A stretch of DNA of 35,514 nt from Deltaproteobacteria bacterium (GTDB lineage Bacteria > Bdellovibrionota > FAC87 > UBA2466). How positions within the stretch are numbered: the first letter of the stretch is position 1; every line of letters starts with the position of its first letter. The translations under genes were made by a program, and so were the position numbers. The DNA lies in assembly GCA_900299195.1 (NCBI GenBank), contig OMIX01000036.1, forward strand, positions 1 to 35,514, read 5' to 3'. Shown piece after piece: positions 7,908 through 16,183 of the stretch. The notes beneath the pieces are model-generated. The model was not told the DNA's origin, ran no database searches, and saw nothing but the letters and a program-made list of their open reading frames with translations.

Positions 7908-8387
7908 CTACTTTAGAGAGTTGGGGACTCTTTTAGCCTTAAAATAATCCTTCAAGAGCTGGGCACATTCCTTCTCTAAGACCCCTCCCAGAACTTTTTC
8001 GAAACGGTGATCGAAGACCCCCTGCTCAATCCAGGGGGAAATTCTCAAGATTCCAGCTTGTTTAGGGTCTGGGCATCCGAAAACCACATTTTGAGCTCGA
8101 GCCCAAAGAAGAGCCCCAGTGCACATCATGCAGGGCTCAGCAGTCACAAAGACCCAACTATTTTCGGGGAGTCTCCAGGTGTGGTTTTTTAAATTGAATT
8201 TTTCTAGGGCCACAATTTCCGCATGGTCTGTGGTTTTATGGGATTGTTCTCTCAAATTCATCCCGTCTGAAATTGCAGTGCCGTTGTGAACAATCACACA
8301 CCCAATAGGGATTTCATCCTGAGTGGCAGCTTGTTGAGCCAGCTTCACAGCGTGCCCCATCCAGTATTGGATTTTTTCCATTTCCAT
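7908..8387 (-). CDS. tadA: tRNA-specific adenosine deaminase TadA
   Basis: This cytidine/deoxycytidylate deaminase-fold enzyme converts A34 to inosine in tRNA-Arg(ACG). The zinc site is complete: HAE in TTDHAEIVAL with the catalytic Glu, and PCxxC in VTAEPCMMCTGALLWAR. The preceding IPIGCVIVHNG and the later NVVFGCPDPKQAG match the TadA pattern. From the ATG at 8387 (preceded by AGGAGAG) the product is 159 residues, usual for TadA; longer in-frame starts up to 8441 lack such a site. tRNA-Ser follows on the same strand about 60 bases downstream. TadA is usually essential, because inosine-34 is needed to read CGN codons. Confidence 0.95.
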   Translation of the reverse strand: MEMEKIQYWMGHAVKLAQQAATQDEIPIGCVIVHNGTAISDGMNLREQSHKTTDHAEIVALEKFNLKNHTWRLPENSWVFVTAEPCMMCTGALLWARAQNVVFGCPDPKQAGILRISPWIEQGVFDHRFEKVLGGVLEKECAQLLKDYFKAKRVPNSLK

Positions 8388-8468
8388 AATCTCTCCTACC
8401 CCTAAATGGGGGTAGAAACAACTCTCTTCGACGAGTCGCATCGCCTTTCATTAAGAAAAATAGGAAAG

Positions 8469-8498
8469 TTCTGATTTATTTCAAAGAGATGATACAAT
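8469..8498 (+). promoter_or_regulatory. Extended -10 promoter overlapping the annotated upstream ATG
   Basis: TGATACAAT (8490-8498) matches the extended -10 form TGn-TACAAT, with a weak TTCTGA 18 bases upstream. A transcript would begin near 8505, downstream of the ATG at 8489 and only about five bases before the ATG at 8510. Confidence 0.45.
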
Positions 8499-8509
8499 CA
8501 AAAAACGTT

Positions 8510-9907
8510 ATGGATTTTGAAAAATACGGGGAACTCCCGATTCTCTCAGAAATTCCACTCTCTATCCGAAATATTTTTTATCAGACCTTTAAATTCCAAC
8601 CTCTAAGACAACTCGGAGCCGGTTACTATACCTTGGCCTCTAAAAAAATAGCTTCAGTTTTTCAGAGCTCAGTGGCCAGCGGGAAAGTTTTTCTTTTGAA
8701 TCCACAAGAGAATGTAGAAAACCTTGGGGCGTTTGATTTAGAGTTTCTGATTTCTAAAGAAAGAGAATTTAAAGAAAAAGAAGTTTGGGATTTGAGAGCT
8801 GATTATTTTGAACTTAAAAGAAAATTTCCTGTTTTAGGGCGGGTCTCGTTAACTCAATCTTCCGTGTTTAAGGAATTTTTGGCTACTAGTTTTGCTTCAA
8901 CTCTTTATTTTAATCAGAGAAAAAAGTTTTCCGATGGAAAGTGGAAAATCCCCAAAAAGGTGAAGGAGCCTAACTTTGATTTACTCAGCCGTTTGGCGCT
9001 GGCCATCCGCTGCTACGGACTCGCACAGCACTACTTACTTCAAAGTCATTCAGAGAAACTGGGGGTTTTTCGAGCTAAATTTTACCAAGAGGCTCACCGA
9101 GCGCTTTATTTGGCTTCAGGAGAAAAAACGGAATCTTTTGAAGTTCAAAGTCCTGCCTTTTTATTGGCCCATGTATTTTTTCAAATCCATCATTTATCCG
9201 ATTTGTGTCTCAAACAGGGAGTACGTCGTAGTGATGAGTTTGAAGTACACTTTTTGTCAAAAAGTGGAAATCGATTCTCAGCTGAAATGCTCAACCGAAG
9301 TTGGATCGATAAACTTAAAAAAATCGATAACGGTTTTGCGGCGTTCCGAGCCACCTCAAGTGAAGGAGTGATCACACCCACCCATGAACTCAACTTAGTC
9401 ACTGTCGTGAATTTATTTTCGTCATTAGTCAATTATTTGCCCTCTCTCTTGGGGAATAAGGAAGAGCTTCCTTTATTATTACCTGCTAATGCCTTTGAAC
9501 TGATGGCCTTAGGTTGGCATTGGGATGAGTCTTTAATTCATTTGAGTTGGTCTTATCCCTCGCAAAACGAAGATTTAAAGTGGCTTACCGAATGTGGAAG
9601 TTCTACTTATTGGCAATTGAAAGAAAGAGTTTCCTTAGAAAGAAATTTGATTTTAGGAAGTCTGGTTTCGGAGTCGCCCCAAGCGGTGGAAAAGAGATTG
9701 AAAATATGGACTCGAAACCTTCTGCATTTAAAACTTAAATCTAACGACCTTGAGGATTTGAGTCAGTGTCCCCAGAGGGATTTAACCCAAACCAAGAAAG
9801 CCTGGACCGTTCTCAACCAGAAAAACCCTGTTTTAAATCTGAAAGACCTATTGGAGCTTACTTTGAATATTTTGAGAGAGGTTTCCCTAGAAGCTGATCT
9901 CGCATAG
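8510..9907 (+). CDS. Hypothetical protein, about 465 residues
   Basis: No family is recognised. From the ATG at 8510 the product is 465 residues; an in-frame ATG at 8489 would add seven. I prefer 8510 because the 8489 ATG has no spaced ribosome-binding site and overlaps a good extended -10 box. The protein has no signal peptide and no membrane segments, and is rich in Leu, Phe, Lys and Glu with long helical stretches (LLSRLALAIRCYGLAQHYLL, ANAFELMALGWHWDESL). It is probably a cytoplasmic, mainly helical protein. Its last 50 bases overlap the 3' end of the convergent glycosyltransferase gene, an unusually large tail-to-tail overlap. Nothing in the neighbourhood suggests a function. Confidence 0.75.
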   Translation: MDFEKYGELPILSEIPLSIRNIFYQTFKFQPLRQLGAGYYTLASKKIASVFQSSVASGKVFLLNPQENVENLGAFDLEFLISKEREFKEKEVWDLRADYFELKRKFPVLGRVSLTQSSVFKEFLATSFASTLYFNQRKKFSDGKWKIPKKVKEPNFDLLSRLALAIRCYGLAQHYLLQSHSEKLGVFRAKFYQEAHRALYLASGEKTESFEVQSPAFLLAHVFFQIHHLSDLCLKQGVRRSDEFEVHFLSKSGNRFSAEMLNRSWIDKLKKIDNGFAAFRATSSEGVITPTHELNLVTVVNLFSSLVNYLPSLLGNKEELPLLLPANAFELMALGWHWDESLIHLSWSYPSQNEDLKWLTECGSSTYWQLKERVSLERNLILGSLVSESPQAVEKRLKIWTRNLLHLKLKSNDLEDLSQCPQRDLTQTKKAWTVLNQKNPVLNLKDLLELTLNILREVSLEADLA

Positions 9908-10841
9908 CTCGCAAAGGGCGATAAAGCTCAGGAAACTTAATTTGAGCGACTACGCTAAACCATTGCCGTTTTGGGATAAGGCTTAAACCTTTCCAAGGAT
10001 GAATTTGTGCAAGGGTATCTTTGGCCAGTTCTATTTCTCCCAGTCCTAGGTATTCTTGAGCTAAACGGAATCTATGAATGACCAAGTTGTTCTCCCTAGC
10101 TGTTAACGCGTTTTGGGGAAGGTAAGGGCCCATTTTTTCTAAAAAATGAATGCCATGTTTGAGATGAAAAGTGGCTTGGCGGCCGCCCCAAAGTCCTTGA
10201 GAACGCATTCGCCAAACTCCCATGGTTTCAGGAAATATTTTGATGGGACCTTGAAATGAATTTAAAACACTTACGCACCAATCGTGACCGGTTAACTCAT
10301 GAAAAAAAGGGGGCAGTTCCGTAAAAAGACGATTTCGAAACAAAAGGCTGCAATTGTGGGGAAAACAGGCTTCAAGAAGATCTTCTGTAGTAAAATCGGT
10401 TTGCTCAGTTCGAGGAATAGGACCGTGATAAGAACCCTCATCCTCCGAAATAGCCCACATTTTATGGGAACAGCTTGAGTATTCGGGATGGGTCTGTAGA
10501 AAGTGGAGTTGTTTTGAAAGTTTTAAAGGATCGGTCCAATAGTCATCTCCATCACAATGAGCGATAAACTGACCTGAAGCACATTTCCAGGCGCGTTCGT
10601 AATTGTGAGTATGGCCCAAATTTTTTTCTGAAGGCAAAACCTGAAAAAGTTCAGGATGATTAGCTTGGTATCTTTTCGCTATTTCCAATGTCTTATCGCA
10701 GGAGTGATCGTCTGCGATGATAATTTCTAATTGAGCCTCAACTTTTTGATTCAGGATTCCTTCCAGGGCTTGTTCTAAATATTTTTCATGGTTGTAAGTG
10801 ATAACCAAAACGCTGATTTTGGGGAGATTCTGCAAATCCAT
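9858..10841 (-). CDS. Family 2 glycosyltransferase
   Basis: The N-terminus has the GT-A nucleotide-binding start (ISVLVITYNHEKYLEQALEG), then LEIIIADDHSCDKT and the metal-binding DxD-type motif HCDGDDYW at about residues 95-102, all typical of GT2 enzymes that use NDP-sugars. The acceptor half contains FPHNCSLLFRNR and GHDWCVSVLN, whose acidic residue may be the catalytic base, and ends in a helical region. At 327 residues it has the usual length for cytoplasmic GT2 enzymes of surface-glycan synthesis. The methyltransferase-like gene ends four bases upstream of its start, so the pair is one operon, perhaps modifying the same glycan. The 3' end overlaps the convergent gene by 50 bases. Confidence 0.9.
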   Translation of the reverse strand: MDLQNLPKISVLVITYNHEKYLEQALEGILNQKVEAQLEIIIADDHSCDKTLEIAKRYQANHPELFQVLPSEKNLGHTHNYERAWKCASGQFIAHCDGDDYWTDPLKLSKQLHFLQTHPEYSSCSHKMWAISEDEGSYHGPIPRTEQTDFTTEDLLEACFPHNCSLLFRNRLFTELPPFFHELTGHDWCVSVLNSFQGPIKIFPETMGVWRMRSQGLWGGRQATFHLKHGIHFLEKMGPYLPQNALTARENNLVIHRFRLAQEYLGLGEIELAKDTLAQIHPWKGLSLIPKRQWFSVVAQIKFPELYRPLRAMRDQLLGKPLSKYSK

Positions 10842-10845
10842 AGAG

Positions 10846-11697
10846 TCACTTAACTTTCAAATGAAAGATTAAAAGAGGGCTTTGAGAGTTGGGCACATTT
10901 TTCTTCCAATCCCCATAGCATTCTTCCACGATAAATCCAGCAACCTCAAAAAGTTTCATCCATTGGTCTAAATTGAAGAGATGAAGCGTAGAACGATAAA
11001 GCTCAAATTCATTGAGTTGCTGGGATACCGCATATTCAAATAGGGTTTGGCTTTCTTTGGGGCCGGGGTATGTTCGTTCCCACAATCTTCCTTGGAAGTT
11101 GGATGGGGAATCGGGGAGTGCGTATCTCCAAATGGAATCACGAAAGTCCCATTGGGTTTCAAAATAATCTAAGTTATGCACTTCAATAAAGCAGCTTCCT
11201 TCCGGGTTTAGGTGAGACAAACATTTGCGAAGCGTTCCTAGAATCATGAGCTCAGTCTCAGTTTGCTCCATAACCTGAGGGGCCACAAAGAGGGTAGAGA
11301 AAGATTCATCAATTTCAAATTTGGTGGTTTCAAAGGGATAAAGGCTAAAAAGTGATTGTGGGGCTTGCGCTAATTGAGATCTGAGTTTTCGAAGTTCAGT
11401 GATTTTCGACTGTGAATTTTCTATGACTGAAGTTGAGATCTGGTTTTGAACCAGGGATAAAGCGAGCCGTCCTTGGTTATTAGACAAATCTAAAACCGAG
11501 CCCTCTTGATGAGCGCACCAAGATAAAGCAAAGTCTATTTTTTCTTTTTCTTGGCCATACAACATTTGGAGGAACACATCGACACTTTCTTCTTGAGGGA
11601 TCACTTCACTTAAAAAGAAAGAATCTCTTGGGCAGAGAACCTGATTGAAAATAAAATTGCCCGCAAGCTTTTTGATTTGATCTAGAGGAGTCATCAA
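10846..11697 (-). CDS. Methyltransferase-like protein (class I fold, degenerate SAM motif)
   Basis: The 283-residue protein has a class I methyltransferase outline. GSVLDLSNNQGRLALSLV (about 67-84) is in the place of motif I, but the usual G-x-G is replaced by SNNQGR. STSVIENSQSKI follows as the acidic strand-2 region, then FSTLFVAPQVMEQT and LRKCLSHLNPEGSCFIEVHN, which resembles the late strand carrying the product. NLDQWMKLFEVAGFIVEECY near the end matches the common 'AGF' helix of glycan or lipid methyltransferases. The substrate is unknown. It is four bases upstream of the GT2 gene on the same strand. The start has two adjacent ATG codons and only a weak ribosome-binding site. Confidence 0.7.
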   Translation of the reverse strand: MMTPLDQIKKLAGNFIFNQVLCPRDSFFLSEVIPQEESVDVFLQMLYGQEKEKIDFALSWCAHQEGSVLDLSNNQGRLALSLVQNQISTSVIENSQSKITELRKLRSQLAQAPQSLFSLYPFETTKFEIDESFSTLFVAPQVMEQTETELMILGTLRKCLSHLNPEGSCFIEVHNLDYFETQWDFRDSIWRYALPDSPSNFQGRLWERTYPGPKESQTLFEYAVSQQLNEFELYRSTLHLFNLDQWMKLFEVAGFIVEECYGDWKKNVPNSQSPLLIFHLKVK

Positions 11698-11747
11698 TAG
11701 AACTTCACTATTCTACCATAACTCCATGTGAACTTAAAAAACTGCGG

Positions 11748-13814
11748 TCAGTCGTTTGGGAGCGATGTGACAAAATGATTCAGTTCGGAAATTTCCGTCA
11801 AGGGAGCTCTGCAAGTTTTGTTTTCACAAATGTAGAGAGTCGTTTTATTTCCAACGGCAGTTTTATTTTCAAATAAAACGGGTTTGTCCGAAGCTTTTGT
11901 TTTTACCGCCAAGATTTTATTGGGAATAAAGTGCTCGCGGATTGCTTGAATCCAATCTTCCGTTTGATTGTTTTCTCCTGGAATCAAAATAAACTCTTGA
12001 GACCGATTTTGAAGTAAATCCAAAGCAATCAGCATTTGGCTTGAGGCCTGGGGTAGAGTTCGAATTTGAGGCTCATACTGTAAAAGAGCTTGCTCAGCTA
12101 GGTTGGACCATTTGTCTTGATAAGTCAGTTTGCTCAGCCGAATCAATGCCGTCATTGCGACTCCCGCACTGGAAGGAACGGCCCCATCATAAGTGTCGGT
12201 GGGTCGAATCAATAAGTCCGCTTGTCGGTCTTCAGCAAAAAAGAACGTTCGTGTTCCCTTATCCCAAAAAAGGTCGACCATAGTTTGGGCGAGCTGTTCT
12301 GCTCTCTTGATCAGATCCCATTCAAAAGTGGATTCATACAAAGTTAAAATCGCATGGGTCAAATAGGCGTAGTCTTCTAAAAATCCATTTTGTTTGGCCA
12401 CCCCTTGAGCAAAGGTATGTTTCAAGTGTTTGCCATCCCAGAGCTGGTTTAAAATGAAGTTCACAGCTTTTTGGGCAGGCTCTAAATAAGAAGGCTCATT
12501 CAAAACTTGGTGAGCTAAAGCCAATGAGTGAATCATCATCGCATTCCAGGAAGTTAATGCTTTAGAGTCGATTCCCGGGCGAATCCTTTGACCTCTCAGA
12601 TGGAAAAGTTTGCGTTTAGCCACCGCAAGAACCTCTTCTAATTCCGCCTCTGTCATTTTGAGGCGGTGGCTTAAATCAATCCAGCTTTCGGTTCGATGTA
12701 AGATATTGTTTTCTTCCCAATTCCCAGTTTCGGTGACATTAAAAACTTCATTGAAAACTTGGGCCACCTCGGGAGTGAGATGCTTTTCAATGTCTTCTTT
12801 TGTCCAAACGTAAAATTTTCCTTCGACTCCCTCACTGTCGGCGTCCTCGGTGCTAAAAAAAAGACCTTCTGGCGACTTTAAGTCTCTAAGGGTGTAATCC
12901 AAAATCTCTCTGGCTGTTTTGGCGTAGGGCAAGTGCCGGGTGGCCTGAAAAGCCTCTAAATAAAGTTCTGCGAGTAGAGCATTGTCATAAAGCATTTTTT
13001 CAAAATGGGGAACTAACCAACGGTCATCCGTTGAGTAACGATGAAATCCACCGCCCAGCTGGTCGTAGATGCCCCCTCGAGACCATAGTTCTAAAGTGGT
13101 ATTGACGATGGCTAAGGCTTCTTCACTTTGAGTGGTTTTCCAGTGGCGCAGAGCCAGACGGAAATCGGTAGAGTGAAAAAATTTAGGTGCTTGACCTAGC
13201 CCACCGTAAACGGGATCGAAGGATTGTTTTGTCCTGTGAAAGGCGGCTTCAGTGAGTGCTCTTGCCGAAAGAGAGCCGGAGTTTTTTGCTTCAGTCTTAG
13301 ACATCTCTTTAAGAGCAGAGAGAAGTTCAGACGCCGATTTTTTAACTTCCGATTCTCGATTTTTCCAAGTAGTCGCCACACCTAGGAGGATTTTTTTGAA
13401 ACTGGGCATTCCCATTTTATCTTCAGGGGGAAAGTAGGTTCCCCCGTAAAAGGGCTCTAGCTGAGGGGTTAAAAATACGGTCATCGGCCATCCCCCTCGA
13501 TGGGTCATGATTTGTACGGCATTCATGTAAATGTGATCGAGGTCGGGGCGCTCCTCGCGGTCCACTTTGATACTGATAAAATGTTGGTTCAAAATTTGGG
13601 CAGTAGCTTCGTCTTCAAAGCTCTCCTTTTCCATCACATGGCACCAATGGCAAGCTGAGTAGCCGATAGAGAGAAAAATGGGCTTATTCTCTTTTTTAGC
13701 CTTTCTTAAGGCCTCTTCGCCCCAGGGGTACCAATCGACAGGATTGTGAGCATGCTGAAGTAGGTAGGGGCTGGTTTCTGAAGCCAAACGATTAGTAAAT
13801 TTGAGTGAGTTCAT
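11748..13814 (-). CDS. Thioredoxin-like DUF255 / SSP411 (YyaL) family protein
   Basis: The opening [20 protein letters not shown] is the hallmark of the DUF255 (Thioredox_DsbH/SSP411, spermatogenesis-associated protein 20-like) family. It is followed by [20 protein letters not shown] with C55 and C58 in a CxxC, then [25 protein letters not shown] and YGGTYFPP. The remaining 500 residues are an (alpha/alpha)6 toroid related to N-acylglucosamine epimerase-type folds ([33 protein letters not shown]). From the ATG at 13814 it is 688 residues, normal for the family; an in-frame ATG at 13922 would add a poorly conserved leader. No strong ribosome-binding site is seen. The biochemical role of this widespread family is not settled; a redox or sugar-related function is usually proposed. 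Confidence 0.92.
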   Translation of the reverse strand: MNSLKFTNRLASETSPYLLQHAHNPVDWYPWGEEALRKAKKENKPIFLSIGYSACHWCHVMEKESFEDEATAQILNQHFISIKVDREERPDLDHIYMNAVQIMTHRGGWPMTVFLTPQLEPFYGGTYFPPEDKMGMPSFKKILLGVATTWKNRESEVKKSASELLSALKEMSKTEAKNSGSLSARALTEAAFHRTKQSFDPVYGGLGQAPKFFHSTDFRLALRHWKTTQSEEALAIVNTTLELWSRGGIYDQLGGGFHRYSTDDRWLVPHFEKMLYDNALLAELYLEAFQATRHLPYAKTAREILDYTLRDLKSPEGLFFSTEDADSEGVEGKFYVWTKEDIEKHLTPEVAQVFNEVFNVTETGNWEENNILHRTESWIDLSHRLKMTEAELEEVLAVAKRKLFHLRGQRIRPGIDSKALTSWNAMMIHSLALAHQVLNEPSYLEPAQKAVNFILNQLWDGKHLKHTFAQGVAKQNGFLEDYAYLTHAILTLYESTFEWDLIKRAEQLAQTMVDLFWDKGTRTFFFAEDRQADLLIRPTDTYDGAVPSSAGVAMTALIRLSKLTYQDKWSNLAEQALLQYEPQIRTLPQASSQMLIALDLLQNRSQEFILIPGENNQTEDWIQAIREHFIPNKILAVKTKASDKPVLFENKTAVGNKTTLYICENKTCRAPLTEISELNHFVTSLPND

Positions 13815-13912
13815 AAGGGAAAAAAATGTACCCGTTCCCTCGGGATCTGTCACGATAGAGAGATAGCAAGTTCGAAATGAGCTTAATTTTACTCTGGGTA
13901 AAAGGGGAGATA

Positions 13913-14929
13913 TCAACGGCATCTAGGAACATAGGAAAGTCTGCACCCACTGAAGCCAGGAACTAATCGCGTTAGATAGGGCTGGATATGAGGGCTGCAA
14001 AGATTCATATAACTGCTGCTGTATCTAAATTTAGTTCCTTCTAATAAGTCTATTTTTACCATGGACAGAATCCCCACCGTTGACCAAGCTAAAGTTCCTC
14101 TTCTTTGCAGCAGGGGAGAACCACTGTCCCCCTTCCATGTAAACCCTTGGGGGTTCTCTGCATTGGTTACACCCGATAACCAGATGGTTTTTTTGGAATC
14201 ATTGATTTTAGCATTTAAAGTATCGGCTCCATATCGAAGGGCACAATTTGTATTTCTGAGGGGAGCAGGAAGTGCCTCATTGTCAGAATAGCCAGCTGTT
14301 AGAAACGGACTCATACCCCCATATAATGGGGTGTTGTGGCAGACCAAATCATCGTTGGGGTCCGATTGTCTCTCGGTATCAATCAAAATATTGGTAGCAG
14401 GTGGAAAAAAATTAGGAAGCCGGTTAAAAGGCGCTTTGGGTTTCACTATCATTAAAACAATACTATCCAATCTGTCCTCACTATGAATTTTTAATGAGGG
14501 GGGAAGAACATGGATTTTTCTTACTTCTAGGAACGAACTGCCGTTAGGAGCATCACAGCCCTTTCCGGTCTCATGAGGCCTTACGAAGTGAATGCGCCTT
14601 AGATTTCTGGGCTCAGTTCGTTCTTGATATCCTAGCGGACGCCCTTCTTGGTAGAGAAAGCTAAGACAATGAGCTGCTGTGGCCACTATTCCGTACTTAA
14701 AAACACCCCCCACCACAACATTTTTAAGTGCTACGGCCGTACAAAAACCTTCTATGTCTGTTGAAGTTGGGTTGTTTTCATCTATGCTTTTAAGAACCGC
14801 AAATTGATAAACTCCCATTTTCATGGCCTCAGGAGTTGGAAAAGGTCCAGCTGCCCTAACTTGGCTTGCCCCTAAAACTATGTACAGTAGCCAAACTAAC
14901 CATCTCCAGTAGCGACAGGAGTTGTTCAT
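13913..14929 (-). CDS. Secreted trypsin-like serine protease (S1 family)
   Basis: From the ATG at 14929 (AAGGAG six bases upstream) there is a signal peptide ([19 protein letters not shown]). A chymotrypsin-fold domain carries all three catalytic residues: H87 in IVATAAHC, D155 in [10 protein letters not shown] and S269 in [10 protein letters not shown]. Eleven Cys in all, nine of them in the mature part, allow several disulfides. At 338 residues it is longer than trypsin because of loops between strands. It is likely exported to the periplasm or outside the cell; no activation site or propeptide is obvious. Specificity is not clear, because the residue six before the catalytic Ser is not an evident Asp ([12 protein letters not shown]). 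It precedes the DUF255 gene on the same strand with a 98-base gap. Confidence 0.9.
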   Translation of the reverse strand: MNNSCRYWRWLVWLLYIVLGASQVRAAGPFPTPEAMKMGVYQFAVLKSIDENNPTSTDIEGFCTAVALKNVVVGGVFKYGIVATAAHCLSFLYQEGRPLGYQERTEPRNLRRIHFVRPHETGKGCDAPNGSSFLEVRKIHVLPPSLKIHSEDRLDSIVLMIVKPKAPFNRLPNFFPPATNILIDTERQSDPNDDLVCHNTPLYGGMSPFLTAGYSDNEALPAPLRNTNCALRYGADTLNAKINDSKKTIWLSGVTNAENPQGFTWKGDSGSPLLQRRGTLAWSTVGILSMVKIDLLEGTKFRYSSSYMNLCSPHIQPYLTRLVPGFSGCRLSYVPRCR

Positions 14930-15068
14930 GTTTTCTCCTTTTACCCCCCAGTATAACAATCAAATATGTAGGAAAAATGAAGTCCTAATCACAAGGCTTG
15001 GAGAGGGTGGTAAGACATTGTTGTTTGTATTTAAGTATTTGAAATGGTTGATTAATAATGTTTCTATC

Positions 15069-15097
15069 TTGATTTGACGCGCCGCATATGGTATCTT
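15069..15097 (+). promoter_or_regulatory. Sigma-70-like promoter for the 15147 gene
   Basis: TTGATT (15069-15074) and TATCTT (15092-15097) are separated by 17 bases and lie 50 bases upstream of the start codon, in the divergent gap between the protease and barrel genes. Confidence 0.55.
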
Positions 15098-15146
15098 CTG
15101 CCCCGTTGCTGACTCTTCTCATTGAGTTGGCCATCAAGGGGGGGAA

Positions 15147-16106
15147 ATGAGATTAGGGTTTTTATCGTTTTTTGGGGCTTCGACTTTATTACTTTCCGGA
15201 CTACTCCAAGCAGAAACCAGTAAGACCAGTCCTTCGGTGGGTTCTCGTTCTGCCTCTCAGGGGCGAGCTTCAGTCTCTTCGAATTTGAGAAACAACGTAG
15301 TGAAATCTAAAAGCAGTGCCTCCACCAGTACTGGAGTTTTAAGTGCCACCGGAGTTGAAAATCTTTACGGTTATTTAGAATTTCGACCTTCTTATACGTC
15401 TTATCAAGGGGAGTTTCACACCGAAAACACGGCCGAAGTTGGGTATAAATTAAACAGCACGATGAAGACGGGGTACGTTCAATTTTTCTCTACCAATTTA
15501 ATGAACGGTTCTAATGCGACTCAGGGCATGAATCTCTTGGCTAATGACGGGTTTCTCTATTTTAAAGCCAAAGACATTTTTAAAAGTTCCGACAATCGTT
15601 TGGCTCTCGCTTACCAGTTAAGGCTCATCACTCCAACCGACAGTGGAAAATACAGTGCTGGCTTTAGAGGAGCAGTGAGAAATCAGTTTTTGCTTTCTTA
15701 TTCTTACAACGATTTCATCAAGTCTGAATTAAGTTACCACCCCATTTATCAAGGATATGTCAAATCGGGACGTTTTGACTCTACCGGAACTGCCTCTGCC
15801 AATTCATATTTTGATCACCAATTTATTTTCAATCAGGAAATTCATCCGGCTCCCAAGTTCACTCTCTATTTACCTGTGATCTACCAATTAACCAGCTACA
15901 GAGAATTTGCCGGAGCTGCTAATTCAGGTCGTTGGAGAAAGAAGGTAGTGTTTTGGCCCGAGCTAGATTACGAAATCAATCCTGTGCACATGATTGGGGT
16001 CTCTTTTTACTCAGGCAACTTGAGTTCGGAGTATGGATCTGGATTTGATTTCTCCGAAGGGTTTAAGAATGGCGTGACCCAGTTGGTGTGGGGCATCAAC
16101 CTGTAG
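15147..16106 (+). CDS. Probable outer-membrane beta-barrel protein
   Basis: A signal peptide is present (FFGASTLLLSGLLQAETS), followed by a Ser-rich linker of about 50 residues (SRSASQGRASVSSNL). The remaining 240 residues alternate polar and aromatic residues with turn-rich breaks: NLYGYLEFRPSYTSYQGEFH, AEVGYKLNSTMKTGYVQFFS, NRLALAYQLRLITP, RNQFLLSYSYNDF and PVHMIGVSFYSGN. It ends in TQLVWGINL, a plausible C-terminal barrel strand. The pattern fits a porin-like or channel barrel with perhaps 10 to 12 strands. The start follows a G-run (AAGGGGGGGAA) acting as ribosome-binding site. No specific family is recognised; transport substrate unknown. Confidence 0.8.
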   Translation: MRLGFLSFFGASTLLLSGLLQAETSKTSPSVGSRSASQGRASVSSNLRNNVVKSKSSASTSTGVLSATGVENLYGYLEFRPSYTSYQGEFHTENTAEVGYKLNSTMKTGYVQFFSTNLMNGSNATQGMNLLANDGFLYFKAKDIFKSSDNRLALAYQLRLITPTDSGKYSAGFRGAVRNQFLLSYSYNDFIKSELSYHPIYQGYVKSGRFDSTGTASANSYFDHQFIFNQEIHPAPKFTLYLPVIYQLTSYREFAGAANSGRWRKKVVFWPELDYEINPVHMIGVSFYSGNLSSEYGSGFDFSEGFKNGVTQLVWGINL

Positions 16107-16148
16107 AGTGCAAACTTACCCTTTAAACCTCAAAACTTTTTAAATTCT

Positions 16149-16183
16149 TGGTACAATAGTTTTACTATGAAAACTATTGTACC
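16149..16183 (+). promoter_or_regulatory. Extended -10 promoter inside a perfect hairpin that holds the start codon
   Basis: TGGTACAAT (16149-16157) is an extended -10 box; the ATG is at 16167, so the predicted transcript starts at about 16164. The same bases form one arm of a perfect 14-base inverted repeat: GGTACAATAGTTTT (16150-16163) and AAAACTATTGTACC (16170-16183). The ATG lies in the six-base centre. The dyad could be an operator for a dimeric repressor. It cannot act as an RNA hairpin if the mRNA is leaderless. Confidence 0.6.

Noticed and set aside
7696-7947. Open frame across the tRNA-Ser on the plus strand
   Set aside because: It runs through a well-formed tRNA gene and into the end of tadA on the opposite strand, so it is spurious.
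13815-13922. Longer N-terminus of the DUF255 protein
   Set aside because: The family begins close to [12 protein letters not shown]; the 36 extra residues do not look like a signal peptide and their codons overlap the end of the protease gene.
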